DNA of 64,000 nucleotides, taken from the NCBI RefSeq assembly GCF_022662195.1, contig NZ_JAKMCS010000005.1, positions 1-64,000 on the forward strand, in the 5' to 3' direction. The translations under genes and the position numbers were made by a program. The number at the start of each line of letters is the position of its first letter. Position 1 is the first letter of the stretch. A model generated the notes under the pieces. That model saw only the letters and a program-made list of their open reading frames with translations. It ran no database searches and had not been told where the DNA came from. Positions 52,468 through 61,083 of the stretch are shown here, in pieces. The stretch comes from Aestuariivivens insulae. Its GTDB lineage: Bacteria; Bacteroidota; Bacteroidia; Flavobacteriales; Flavobacteriaceae.

Positions 52468-55374
52468 CTAATCTTTATAAAACTTGAGTTGCATGTTATT
52501 TTTACGATCTTTAATGGACAGAAAGTACATGCCGGTAGCTAAATTAGTTACATTAAATTGAATGGTATTTTCGTTTATTTTGTTTTTTGTGCTTAACAGA
52601 TTTGATGTCATTATTTGACCTTGTAGGTTGTAAATGGAATACTTAGCATCATTGCCAAATTGATTATCATCAAATCTTACTTTAAGATAGTCTCTTGTAG
52701 GATTAGGAAATATTTTAATAGAGGCATCTAAAGCAAGGTTTTGAGTGTTCTTTTTAGATGAAGAAGACTTAGAAGCTGAGATATCGGTTCCAAATATTCT
52801 AAACTCTGTAATATCAATCCAAGGGCCTGAATACCCTGAAGCACCGGTAATGGTGAGCTTAACATATCGGGCAGTAGTCGAGAATGTGTCTGCTATAGGA
52901 GCGGCCACAGTTCCTGGGGTCGTATTGTTACTTCTGTCAACAATAGTGCTATAACTGCCACCGTCTGGTTTGGCTTCAATTGTAAATTGATAAGCTCTGT
53001 CGTTTAGACAAACCAGTTCTGAGCTTCTAATGGACTTATCCGAACCAAAATCAAGTTCAATCCATTGAGGATAGAATTTTGATTCCCAATACGTGTTTAT
53101 ATCATTATCTACTGCCATTGAAGCATGATGATTATTGGTTTCATCAGAAAAATATAAAGGATTGTTGTTTATAGCTATATTGATATTCACGGTAATATCT
53201 CTGGCATATGTTTTAGTGGCCCCCAAATCATCAAAAGCTTTGGCTCTTATGGTATGCGTTCCAGCACTGGCGCCGTTCCAACTGTAACTGTAAGGCGCTG
53301 TGGTATCAGTATGTATTAAAGTATTAGTGGTACCGTCATTGTCATAGAATTCTACTTTTGTTATAGAGCCATCACTATCGTTAGCATCAGCGATAATGGA
53401 AATGGTAGTACCTTCATTGAACTGGTCACCGTTTTCGGGAGAAGTTAAGGCAACTACAGGTTTAAAATTAACCACAATATCATTGGCATTGGTTTGGGTA
53501 GCCCCGGAATCATCAGTCGCTTTAGCACTTATATTATGGGCTCCAGTGGTGGCCGTCCAATCGTAATTGTAAGGGGGGTCGGTATCGATATACAATAGAT
53601 TACCATTATCGAAAAACTCGACTTGTGTTATGGAGCCATCACTATCGTTGGCATCGGCGGTAATTGAAACAATATCTCCTTCTACAATGTCAAGCTGTAT
53701 GCCATTGGCAGGATAGGTTAATGTTACCGTAGGTAAAGCATTCACGGTAATATCATTAGCATATGTTTTAGTGGCTCCTAAATTATCAAAGGCTTTAGCT
53801 CTTATGGTGTACGCTCCTATAGAGTCAGCAGGGATATCCCAATTGTAGCTGTAAGGAGCACTAGTATCGGTAGCTAATAAGGAGATTTCGTTGTCTTTAA
53901 TAAGATAGAATTGTACTTTATCAATGGAACCATCACCATCAAAAGCCTCTGCAGTCATGGAAATGGTAGATCCTTCATCAAACACCTCATTTGGCTTGGG
54001 AGTATTTAAGATTACTACAGGCTTATTGTTAGGATTTGATTGAGGGTAGACCACCTTATATAAATATCTTTTATTGATGTACAGATCGGTATCAGGGCTG
54101 TAGTTCAACACCTGTACAGGGGTGTTACCACCTCCTGTTAAAGGGACGATTGTGTCAAAAGTTGCGCCATCATTGTCAGAATAGGTTAAAACTCCTGCAT
54201 TGTCAACGTCTCGTGCGTACACATTTACCAAACCACCCGTAAAAGAGATCGGAGGACGATAGTGGTTTTTAACTCCTTTTGGTATGATTGAGTCTGTATG
54301 AGTCCAACCAGAGCCACTCCATCTTGCAATATTTACATTGTATTTGGGGTCGGTTTGACTGTAATTATTTCTATTGTAAGGATACATTACCACAGGTTGT
54401 CCTTGACTGTTTAGCGTTACCCTTGGGGTCTGTATTTCAGAGACAGTGTCGTTCCACGTAACCCACTCATTAATATCTGGATCCCATTCATTCCATTCTC
54501 CTGCATAGAACCGATCGGCATCAGTACCGTCTACAGACATGGGTACGCTAACCTCTGTGCCATCGGCTTTAAAGTATTTGTCCTCGTTTACATCATAGCG
54601 CATATAAGTACCCTTTTGAAAGGTATTATCTCCAGAATGTAACTTTGACCAGGCGGTTACGATATGGAGGTTATTGCTATTGTCGGCAAATAAGGTACTC
54701 ATATAAGCATTTTTGCCGTGTTGTTTTCCAACAAGATCCATAGACCAAGTGTTTTTGCTGTTGTCCCAATGGTATAGATCCTGTCTTTCGTGTGTTTGGG
54801 TATGATGAGCTGTTCTTCTTACAATTACAAACACATCACCATTAGTTGTAGTGGCCGCGTAGGGGTAAGAATACAATTTCGCATCATTGTCATTGCCTTC
54901 AGGGAGGTCTGTATATTCACCTGAGTCACCATACCCTGGCATATCGCTGCTTTTATCTGTGAAATTTGTGATGTCTTCTGGGGTATCAGACCTCCAATAT
55001 TTCATTTTATGGTTATGCATGCCAATCCAAACGTGTATACGGCCATTGCCATCTACAGCAATAGCAGATTGGTTATGCCCCTCATCACTTGATGCAGTGT
55101 TGGTTACTAAGGTAGGAAATTCGAAAGAAGACCTAATTACCTCTCCGGTATCTAAATTGTAGCTACAAATTTTACCCGGATATATACTATCATTTACTAC
55201 GTTATTATCAACGTATAATACGTATGCAATATTTTCATGATAAGCAAACGAAGCTGCATTTTTGGTGTTTCCAGGGGTTCCATCGTCAGTGAAGTCAAAC
55301 AAGCTGGTAACTGTTTGGGAGGATGCAGATAAGACGGTAGCCAGTAACACTAAGTTAAATAAAATTTTTTTCAT
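52468..55374 (-). CDS. Secreted BNR_4-type beta-propeller, candidate polysaccharide lyase, copy 2
   Basis: A 968-aa paralogue of the gene at 49767. Signal peptide (1-19), propeller (~20-450) with the same candidate catalytic set (His100, His120, Tyr170, Arg186, Tyr224), three Ig-like Big_7-type domains (~455-735; each with DSDGSITKVEFFD-like text and TxPYxYxW), a CBM32-like domain (~740-885) and a T9SS domain (~890-968). The additional two Ig-like repeats account for most of the length difference. The propeller N-terminus is almost identical to copy 1, while an insertion (AGEWNEWDPDINEWVTWND) marks copy 2. It should be exported by T9SS. Lyase function and substrate are inferred. It carries the shared operator upstream. 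Confidence 0.65.
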   Translation of the reverse strand: MKKILFNLVLLATVLSASSQTVTSLFDFTDDGTPGNTKNAASFAYHENIAYVLYVDNNVVNDSIYPGKICSYNLDTGEVIRSSFEFPTLVTNTASSDEGHNQSAIAVDGNGRIHVWIGMHNHKMKYWRSDTPEDITNFTDKSSDMPGYGDSGEYTDLPEGNDNDAKLYSYPYAATTTNGDVFVIVRRTAHHTQTHERQDLYHWDNSKNTWSMDLVGKQHGKNAYMSTLFADNSNNLHIVTAWSKLHSGDNTFQKGTYMRYDVNEDKYFKADGTEVSVPMSVDGTDADRFYAGEWNEWDPDINEWVTWNDTVSEIQTPRVTLNSQGQPVVMYPYNRNNYSQTDPKYNVNIARWSGSGWTHTDSIIPKGVKNHYRPPISFTGGLVNVYARDVDNAGVLTYSDNDGATFDTIVPLTGGGNTPVQVLNYSPDTDLYINKRYLYKVVYPQSNPNNKPVVILNTPKPNEVFDEGSTISMTAEAFDGDGSIDKVQFYLIKDNEISLLATDTSAPYSYNWDIPADSIGAYTIRAKAFDNLGATKTYANDITVNALPTVTLTYPANGIQLDIVEGDIVSITADANDSDGSITQVEFFDNGNLLYIDTDPPYNYDWTATTGAHNISAKATDDSGATQTNANDIVVNFKPVVALTSPENGDQFNEGTTISIIADANDSDGSITKVEFYDNDGTTNTLIHTDTTAPYSYSWNGASAGTHTIRAKAFDDLGATKTYARDITVNINIAINNNPLYFSDETNNHHASMAVDNDINTYWESKFYPQWIELDFGSDKSIRSSELVCLNDRAYQFTIEAKPDGGSYSTIVDRSNNTTPGTVAAPIADTFSTTARYVKLTITGASGYSGPWIDITEFRIFGTDISASKSSSSKKNTQNLALDASIKIFPNPTRDYLKVRFDDNQFGNDAKYSIYNLQGQIMTSNLLSTKNKINENTIQFNVTNLATGMYFLSIKDRKNNMQLKFYKD

Positions 55375-55519
55375 AATTTTTGTTTATAATGGTTAAGGAT
55401 TAGTTCAACCCAATTCAATCTACAGTCCTAAAAAATTTACATGACCCTAGAATGATTTTAAAATTTTTTGGTTTGAATGCTTTGGCAAGATATTGAAAGA
55501 AATAGGGGAGATTTGGTTT

Positions 55520-55551
55520 AAATGCATCAAAAAGAGTGGTTTAATGTTACA
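55520..55551 (-). promoter_or_regulatory. Operator of propeller gene 2
   Basis: Minus-strand TGTAACATTA (55551-55542) and TGATGCATTT (55529-55520) have a 22-bp period. TATCTTGC (55492-55485) sits 27 nt downstream and is a partial match to TAnnTTTG. Confidence 0.5.
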
Positions 55552-55794
55552 TTTGTTGAATTAACTGAGGCAAAGAATTTTATTTAGATTAAATATCTAA
55601 TCATTATCTTTTGCTAATGAGAAGAATAAGACCAAATATATTTTAAAATTATTTGTAGTTTTATCAAACTAAAGAAGATCAAATTATATCTTCAAAGTTC
55701 TTTTAATAGTTCTGATGTGCAATTAGGTGTGCATGAATAGATGAAAGTTATTGAATAACAGTAAATATAGGGGATAGGAGAGGTTGAAGTTAAG

Positions 55795-55808
55795 CCTGCC
55801 ACCCCGAC
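55795..55808 (+). repeat. Right tRNA-Pro-like att repeat
   Basis: An exact copy of the 14 bp at 2564-2577 in the same orientation, followed by AAA and, 23 nt on, a terminator. No upstream tRNA body is present. Confidence 0.55.
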
Positions 55809-55831
55809 AAAAATGAATACCAACAAAAACT

Positions 55832-55868
55832 AAAACCTTGTAAATTGTATGATTTACAAGGTTTTATG
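55832..55868 (+). terminator. Strong hairpin beside right att
   Basis: A perfect 14-bp stem (55832-55845 with 55852-55865) with loop TGTATG. Such a terminator is expected after a tRNA gene. Its loop resembles those at 2609-2624 and 5904-5919. Confidence 0.75.
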
Positions 55869-55906
55869 GTTTTTAGACTATCATAAGAATTGAATTCATA
55901 TGGTTT

Positions 55907-55930
55907 AAAAAGCTGCCTGTAAAGGCAGTT
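55907..55930 (-). terminator. Terminator of the double-EEP gene
   Basis: Minus-strand CTGCCT/AGGCAG hairpin followed by a T run (complement of 55907-55911). Confidence 0.7.
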
Positions 55931-55960
55931 TCTAAACATAAGGAACTAAAGTTAATCCAT

Positions 55961-58900
55961 TTATTCTTTTATTATTTTATAAGTCCATATTCCATCTTTG
56001 GCTTTTACTTCAACAAAATAAAGTCCTGTTGGGGCTGTTTGGAGGTTAATCAGGGCAGCATTTTTAGAGACGTTTTGTTGTAGAACAATTTGCCCTAGCA
56101 CACTTCTCACTTTGTATGAGAAAGCTTCATATCCTTTGCAGGTTATGTTAAATATTCCCGTTGATGGGTTTGGAAATACTTTTATATTCGGATTTGTTTG
56201 ATGGTCATCAATTGAGACCTTGGCCTGTTTTTCGTTCGTGGTCTTAGACGAAGATCCTGATGAAAGGTCAATAACTGCCGTAACCCCTTTATGGTCTGAA
56301 GGCCAAGATAGTTGATCGGCTACGAAAGTATCATTCTCGGTATTGGAAGTACTGGATACATTGTTAACGTAAGATGCTTTTGGGCCAACAATGGCGGCAC
56401 TGGTTGCCGATACATTGGTGCCTCTGTAAAAGATGTAATCAATACGGTCTCTTTCATCGGCTTCGGGTGTCCAACTGGTACTTCCAACACCAGTGGCAAC
56501 AGATGGCCATGTGATACCAGGATTGGCTACTTCATCAGGATATATCGCCCTAAAGGCATCCGTAAAGCCATTATCCTCTAGGGATTTTGTAGTATGCCAG
56601 GGGAATACCACACCATGGTGATCGAACATATTAGCTTGGCCAGAAGTCCAGTCTAGGTGAGACGGTTCGTTAAAGTCTCCCACTAGAATAACTGGTCGTG
56701 TTTCACCATTTACATGATTGATGAAAGCTGCAATTTGTTCATCCCTTTGCGACCCCAGATTCTGATCGGTAATAATAGCAATGTCGGTGACAGGCTGAGG
56801 TGACTGATTTTTGCGCCCTATTTTGTCCCATCCAGTATAAGGGGCCGAGCCTCCACAGTTGTACCCTCTTGGGAGATAAGTGGCGTAATAGGTGTAGTCT
56901 AGGTGAGCAGCAGCCACTATAATGCTTTGTCCATTTACATCCACATCAAAGACAGAAACAGCACCAACCTTTGTTCCAGTTGAGGTAATAGGATATTTGC
57001 TAATTATGGAAACATCAGCACCATTGGCATAACCTCTGTTATAGGTCAAACCTACGCCAGCAAGATCATTTACAATTTTTGTGGTCCAGTCACCACTATA
57101 GTTCCTTACTTCACTAAAGCTTACAATGTCCGGATTTACTTGGGCAATAACGTCTCTAATATAGGTCATGCCGTTCGGTACCGAGGTTCCTTCCTGCCAA
57201 ATATTAAATTGTAGAACCTTAATACTGCCGGAATTGCTTACAGTAATATAACCCGTCTTGGTCATGGTGTCACTACCTGTTGCGTTTGTAGCTGTAAGAG
57301 TAACACTGTAGGTGCCTTCTGTGTTATAAGTTACCGTAGGATTTTGAGCAGTACTGGTAGCTGGAGTTCCGCCCGTGAAGGACCAACTCCATGACGTTGG
57401 GCTATTGGTGGAACCGTCGGTAAAGGAGATTTGTTGCCCCGGAGTTATCGAGGTTGTACTTGCAGTAAAATTGGCAGTGGGAGCACCAGCCTGAATTAAC
57501 GTGCCTCCCACATTAATCTCTGCTGCGGAAGTATAATTGCTACCATTAATGTCCGAAGTTGCAACCAAACGTACATACTGTCCCTGTTTTTTGGGGAAAC
57601 TAACTGTCTTTTCTGTTTGATCCGCAGCGAAGGCTCCGCTTGCCACAGCAGTACCCCAATTGGATGGATTGTCACTTACATAGATTTCGTAGTTGGCAAT
57701 CGTTCCATTTGTTCCTGTTTGACGCGGTAGATATTTTAATTCACAAATATCATATAGGCTGTTTAAGTTAATCTGGATTTCGTGAGGATGAGCGGGCTGG
57801 CTGGCACTCCATTCGGTATGCCAAATGGTAGAGGTATTCCCGTCGAATGCATTAGTAGCTGCCCCGTTCTCGCCAGAGATCTCTTGGCTATCCACATATT
57901 GCAATGTCCAGCTTGACTGAGCAATTGCATTACAGGTTTCATTCGCTGTTATCATACTACTAGATGTAAAACCTCCATCATTGGTTGTAGCAGTAATAGT
58001 AGCGGTACCAATTGCCACTGCGGTAACTACACCTGTAGAACTTACAGTTGCTACACTTGGATCACTTGTACTCCAGATCACAGACTTATTGGTTGCATTG
58101 GCAGGACTTACCGTTGCTGTTAGTTGCCCCGTGCTTCCTGCAGACAGAGACAGTGATGTTGGCGTAACGCTAACTCCTGTAACTGCCACTGGGACAGAAC
58201 CATCAGAGAAGTCGTATGTTGTAAGCAATCCGGCATGATCGGATGGAAATAGCATTCCAGCATCAGCTGTATTATTAATGACTTTAGAACCATTTATTGC
58301 CACATTTGGTCCCTTGTGGTACAAAAAGTCAATTCTAAAATCTTTGCAATAATTGTAGAATGCTGACCAGGTGCCTCCAGGATGAGCAACTTCATCAGGA
58401 TGTGCAGTTCGATAGCTATCTGTGTACCCTTTGGTATCGATCATATAGTGACTTGTGGGTAAATCAACTTCCCATCCATTGTGCAAACCTGCTGCTGCTG
58501 CTGCCGCTGTAAAATCAAGATGAGAGCCTGAATTAAAGTCCCCTCCAATGATGACTGGGATATTGGGATCAGTAGCGTAAAAATCTATGTCCTGAGTAAA
58601 AATACTTGTGATATCAGCCTTATTAGTAGTGTTGTCGCCATTTATCCATTGTTGGCCTGTGTAGGCCGAGGAGTATTGTAAAAGTGTGTAATCAGCCCCC
58701 CAATATCTTAGCCAGACATCATATACAATCACTTCTCGATTATTGTCAAGTTGTACTTTTACGCCAATACCATAAAAACTATTAAACTTAGATGGATAAG
58801 TCTCCACGATAGGATACCTGCTGAGGATAGCCAAATTGTCACCTGCACCTAGTGTATATAAATTATACCCAAGTGCATTGGCTATTTCTTGCTGTGCTCC

Positions 58901-60751
58901 ATAGCTTTCCACCATAGTGATGATGTCTGCTTTTGATTCTTTGATGACATCAATTACCCTTTGCACACCTTCATTGTAGCCACTTTCCCTGCCTGCATGC
59001 CATATGTTCCACGACAGGACTCTTACGATATCAGCGTTACCTGTGGTTATAACTGATTTTTCTCCATAAGGAGCATGATTGTCTGGCACATACGAGGCCG
59101 TTCCAATCTTAAATGAGCTTACCCCTGCATCAAGCAAGGTGCCTTTGGGAGCATCGGTTTTAACATCAAAGCTTACCATGAAATAGTTTACACCATGCGA
59201 AAGGTTTTGAGAACCACTAAATGTGACTGAAGATGCTGCTGGTATTCCCGATCCAAAAATCTCCACTTTATTGGCTGTAGAAGGTGTTGTGCCTAAATAA
59301 TACAGGTGCACATTGTCTAGTGCAGCAGCACCGGCAATGTCCAAATTAATTTCTGAAAAACTCAGCGGATTGTCTAATCCGTTCATAGCCACCTGAAAAT
59401 TTATTACTTGAGCACCTGTGGTCCCTGGTGTTACATCAAAATTGTTCTGAATTACCTTAGAAGAAACATATTGCATATTCGTAGATGCTACTGTGAAGGC
59501 TGTGTTATTATTAGCCACGTATTGAGCATCTACTGCCGAGGCGTTGTACACATCAGAGTTTTTAATATCTCCAGGATAATTACCCGTCATGTCGGTGGCA
59601 TCAGCAGCCTGATCGTCAAATGCATAATAGGCAACCAAATTATTAAAATTCGGATGTGAAGGATCTATAGTCTTGCTTGTCCAATTTGCCAAAGTGGCCT
59701 GAGGTACTGCTGTTTTCCATATTCTTACTTCATCAATTTGACCGCTGAAAAATTCCTTTCCGTCATCTGAACCAATAAAATTAGGACAGATTGGCCTACC
59801 ACCTGCCTGAGAGGCCACTTCTACACCATCGACAAATATTCTTGATGTTGTACCATCGAATGACGAGGCAATATGGTGCCAATTATGATCTAGTGCATTT
59901 GGAGCAATAAGACCGGTTCTGTATAAGTTTGGTTTACCATTTGTCAACAACAATGGATAATCCTCCCACTCAGATACATATACCCATCCACTGCCAACAA
60001 CATTTTCATAGGTATCCCAAGTGCCATTTCCTTTGACCCAGGCTTCGACAGTCCAATTGTTAATATGGGGAAGTGTAAGGTCGATCTGATCATCCACTCC
60101 ATCAAAACTCATCGCATAGTTAGGGTTGCTTGCAGAAGTTGTTACCGTAATAGTGCTTGTCGCTGTAAATCCACCATCTGTAGAGGTGGCAGTAATGGTT
60201 GCACTACCAATGGCTATTGCAGTAACCAATCCAGAGCTGTTCACTGTGGCCACAGTAGCATTGCTGCTGCTCCAACTTACCGATTGGTTAGCTCCAACAG
60301 GGCTCACTGTGGACGTTAACTGTCCGGTACTTCCCGTATTGAGGCTCATTGTCGTCGGACTTACGCTAACGCCAGTAGCAGGGGTGTTGCCAACCACAAT
60401 ACTGGTTGAGGCAAGTATGGTGTAGCCATCGTTTTCTAGAAAATGGACATCATAAGTGCCGGCGGTTGCCAATCCCGAAGAAAATGTAACCGAACCGCTG
60501 GTATATGTTTTACCCGCCGATGACTTTTTCCCATTGACATAAAACCAATCTACATTATTTCCAGAGGCAGGAGTAACACCTTGATTAAAAATTCCAATCC
60601 AATCCGTTTTATTTCCGGGGCCACCAGAGAAGTTAATTGTAATGGATTCATTAGGTGCGTAAGTAGTCTTAGAAGGGCTCACGCTCTGTGCATGTAACCC
60701 GATAATGCTTCCTAAACATAGAAAGCACAATTTGATAATGGTTTTCTTCAT
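55961..60751 (-). CDS. Giant secreted protein with two endonuclease/exonuclease/phosphatase (EEP) domains
   Basis: 1596 aa: signal peptide (1-21), Ig-like N-terminal domain (~22-125), Big_2 (~130-205), LamG-type lectin domain (~210-370), a sialidase-associated-type beta domain (~420-560), EEP domain 1 (~575-835: LSWNIWHAGRE, IITMVESYG, IGGDFNSGSHLD, FPSDHAGLL), Big_2 (~840-920), F5/8C-like domain (~925-1070), PKD (~1075-1150), EEP domain 2 (~1160-1480: LQFNIWQEGTS, IVSFSEVRN, LVGDFNEPSHLDW, WPSDHKGV) and a T9SS domain (~1520-1596). EEP enzymes hydrolyse phosphodiesters or phosphomonoesters (DNA, lipids, inositol phosphates). Both copies keep the Asn, Glu, DFN and SDH motifs, so both look active. 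The substrate is unknown. It lacks the shared operator and lies beyond the right repeat. Confidence 0.8.
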   Translation of the reverse strand: MKKTIIKLCFLCLGSIIGLHAQSVSPSKTTYAPNESITINFSGGPGNKTDWIGIFNQGVTPASGNNVDWFYVNGKKSSAGKTYTSGSVTFSSGLATAGTYDVHFLENDGYTILASTSIVVGNTPATGVSVSPTTMSLNTGSTGQLTSTVSPVGANQSVSWSSSNATVATVNSSGLVTAIAIGSATITATSTDGGFTATSTITVTTSASNPNYAMSFDGVDDQIDLTLPHINNWTVEAWVKGNGTWDTYENVVGSGWVYVSEWEDYPLLLTNGKPNLYRTGLIAPNALDHNWHHIASSFDGTTSRIFVDGVEVASQAGGRPICPNFIGSDDGKEFFSGQIDEVRIWKTAVPQATLANWTSKTIDPSHPNFNNLVAYYAFDDQAADATDMTGNYPGDIKNSDVYNASAVDAQYVANNNTAFTVASTNMQYVSSKVIQNNFDVTPGTTGAQVINFQVAMNGLDNPLSFSEINLDIAGAAALDNVHLYYLGTTPSTANKVEIFGSGIPAASSVTFSGSQNLSHGVNYFMVSFDVKTDAPKGTLLDAGVSSFKIGTASYVPDNHAPYGEKSVITTGNADIVRVLSWNIWHAGRESGYNEGVQRVIDVIKESKADIITMVESYGAQQEIANALGYNLYTLGAGDNLAILSRYPIVETYPSKFNSFYGIGVKVQLDNNREVIVYDVWLRYWGADYTLLQYSSAYTGQQWINGDNTTNKADITSIFTQDIDFYATDPNIPVIIGGDFNSGSHLDFTAAAAAAGLHNGWEVDLPTSHYMIDTKGYTDSYRTAHPDEVAHPGGTWSAFYNYCKDFRIDFLYHKGPNVAINGSKVINNTADAGMLFPSDHAGLLTTYDFSDGSVPVAVTGVSVTPTSLSLSAGSTGQLTATVSPANATNKSVIWSTSDPSVATVSSTGVVTAVAIGTATITATTNDGGFTSSSMITANETCNAIAQSSWTLQYVDSQEISGENGAATNAFDGNTSTIWHTEWSASQPAHPHEIQINLNSLYDICELKYLPRQTGTNGTIANYEIYVSDNPSNWGTAVASGAFAADQTEKTVSFPKKQGQYVRLVATSDINGSNYTSAAEINVGGTLIQAGAPTANFTASTTSITPGQQISFTDGSTNSPTSWSWSFTGGTPATSTAQNPTVTYNTEGTYSVTLTATNATGSDTMTKTGYITVSNSGSIKVLQFNIWQEGTSVPNGMTYIRDVIAQVNPDIVSFSEVRNYSGDWTTKIVNDLAGVGLTYNRGYANGADVSIISKYPITSTGTKVGAVSVFDVDVNGQSIIVAAAHLDYTYYATYLPRGYNCGGSAPYTGWDKIGRKNQSPQPVTDIAIITDQNLGSQRDEQIAAFINHVNGETRPVILVGDFNEPSHLDWTSGQANMFDHHGVVFPWHTTKSLEDNGFTDAFRAIYPDEVANPGITWPSVATGVGSTSWTPEADERDRIDYIFYRGTNVSATSAAIVGPKASYVNNVSSTSNTENDTFVADQLSWPSDHKGVTAVIDLSSGSSSKTTNEKQAKVSIDDHQTNPNIKVFPNPSTGIFNITCKGYEAFSYKVRSVLGQIVLQQNVSKNAALINLQTAPTGLYFVEVKAKDGIWTYKIIKE

Positions 60752-61083
60752 AATTTTGGTTTTTGATAGTTTAGTTTATAGTTAATCAAAAATAAATTGA
60801 CTAACCTGTCAATCAATTAAAACCAAATTTATATATAAAATCTACTTTTTATGGGTGTCATTTTAATCAATCAAGTAGGAGAAATTAGTGGACTGATTGT
60901 CTGGTTTTTAGGAAGTTTTAATGTGTTGGAACTTAATTTTGACTAGAAAAGACAGTGAGAGTCTACCATGAGCAATCAAAAGACTAGAAGTATATATTTA
61001 ATAAAAAAAAAGACACTAGAGTATTAGCTTAATATTTTGGAATTAAATGCTTAAGTACTGTAGATAACTTATTTAGTTAGGTA
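60752..61083. other. Non-coding gap
   Basis: 332 bases, AT-rich. I see no gene, no 22-bp-period operator and no clear terminator. Confidence 0.5.

Larger units (their letters stand above)
2564..55808. mobile_element. Proposed ~53-kb genomic island carrying the glycosaminoglycan locus
   Basis: Inference. A 14-bp direct repeat (CCTGCCACCCCGAC) lies at 2564-2577 and again, in the same orientation, at 55795-55808. It reads as the 3' end of a Bacteroidota tRNA-Pro: the T-stem 3' strand followed by the acceptor strand CACCCCG and discriminator A. A tyrosine recombinase begins just inside the left copy, followed by a mobilization gene and a broken relaxase. Every gene with the shared 22-bp-period operator lies between the repeats. 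Neither copy is preceded by a complete tRNA, so an intact tRNA-Pro should lie outside the window, perhaps at the head of a tandem array of islands. The relaxase stub and lack of transfer genes suggest that the element no longer transfers itself. Confidence 0.5.
55375..55960. other. Non-coding region at the right island boundary
   Basis: No gene is seen in these 586 bases. They hold the operator of propeller gene 2 (55520-55551), the right tRNA-Pro-like repeat (55795-55808) and two terminators (55832 and 55907). Confidence 0.6.

Noticed and set aside
51102-55162. Plus-strand open frames across the beta-propeller genes
   Set aside because: They are antisense shadows of long minus-strand genes with signal peptides and conserved domains.
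60752-60900. Operator-like TGACAC upstream of the double-EEP gene
   Set aside because: No half-site at the 22-bp period and no -7 box at 27 nt; it therefore does not belong to the set.
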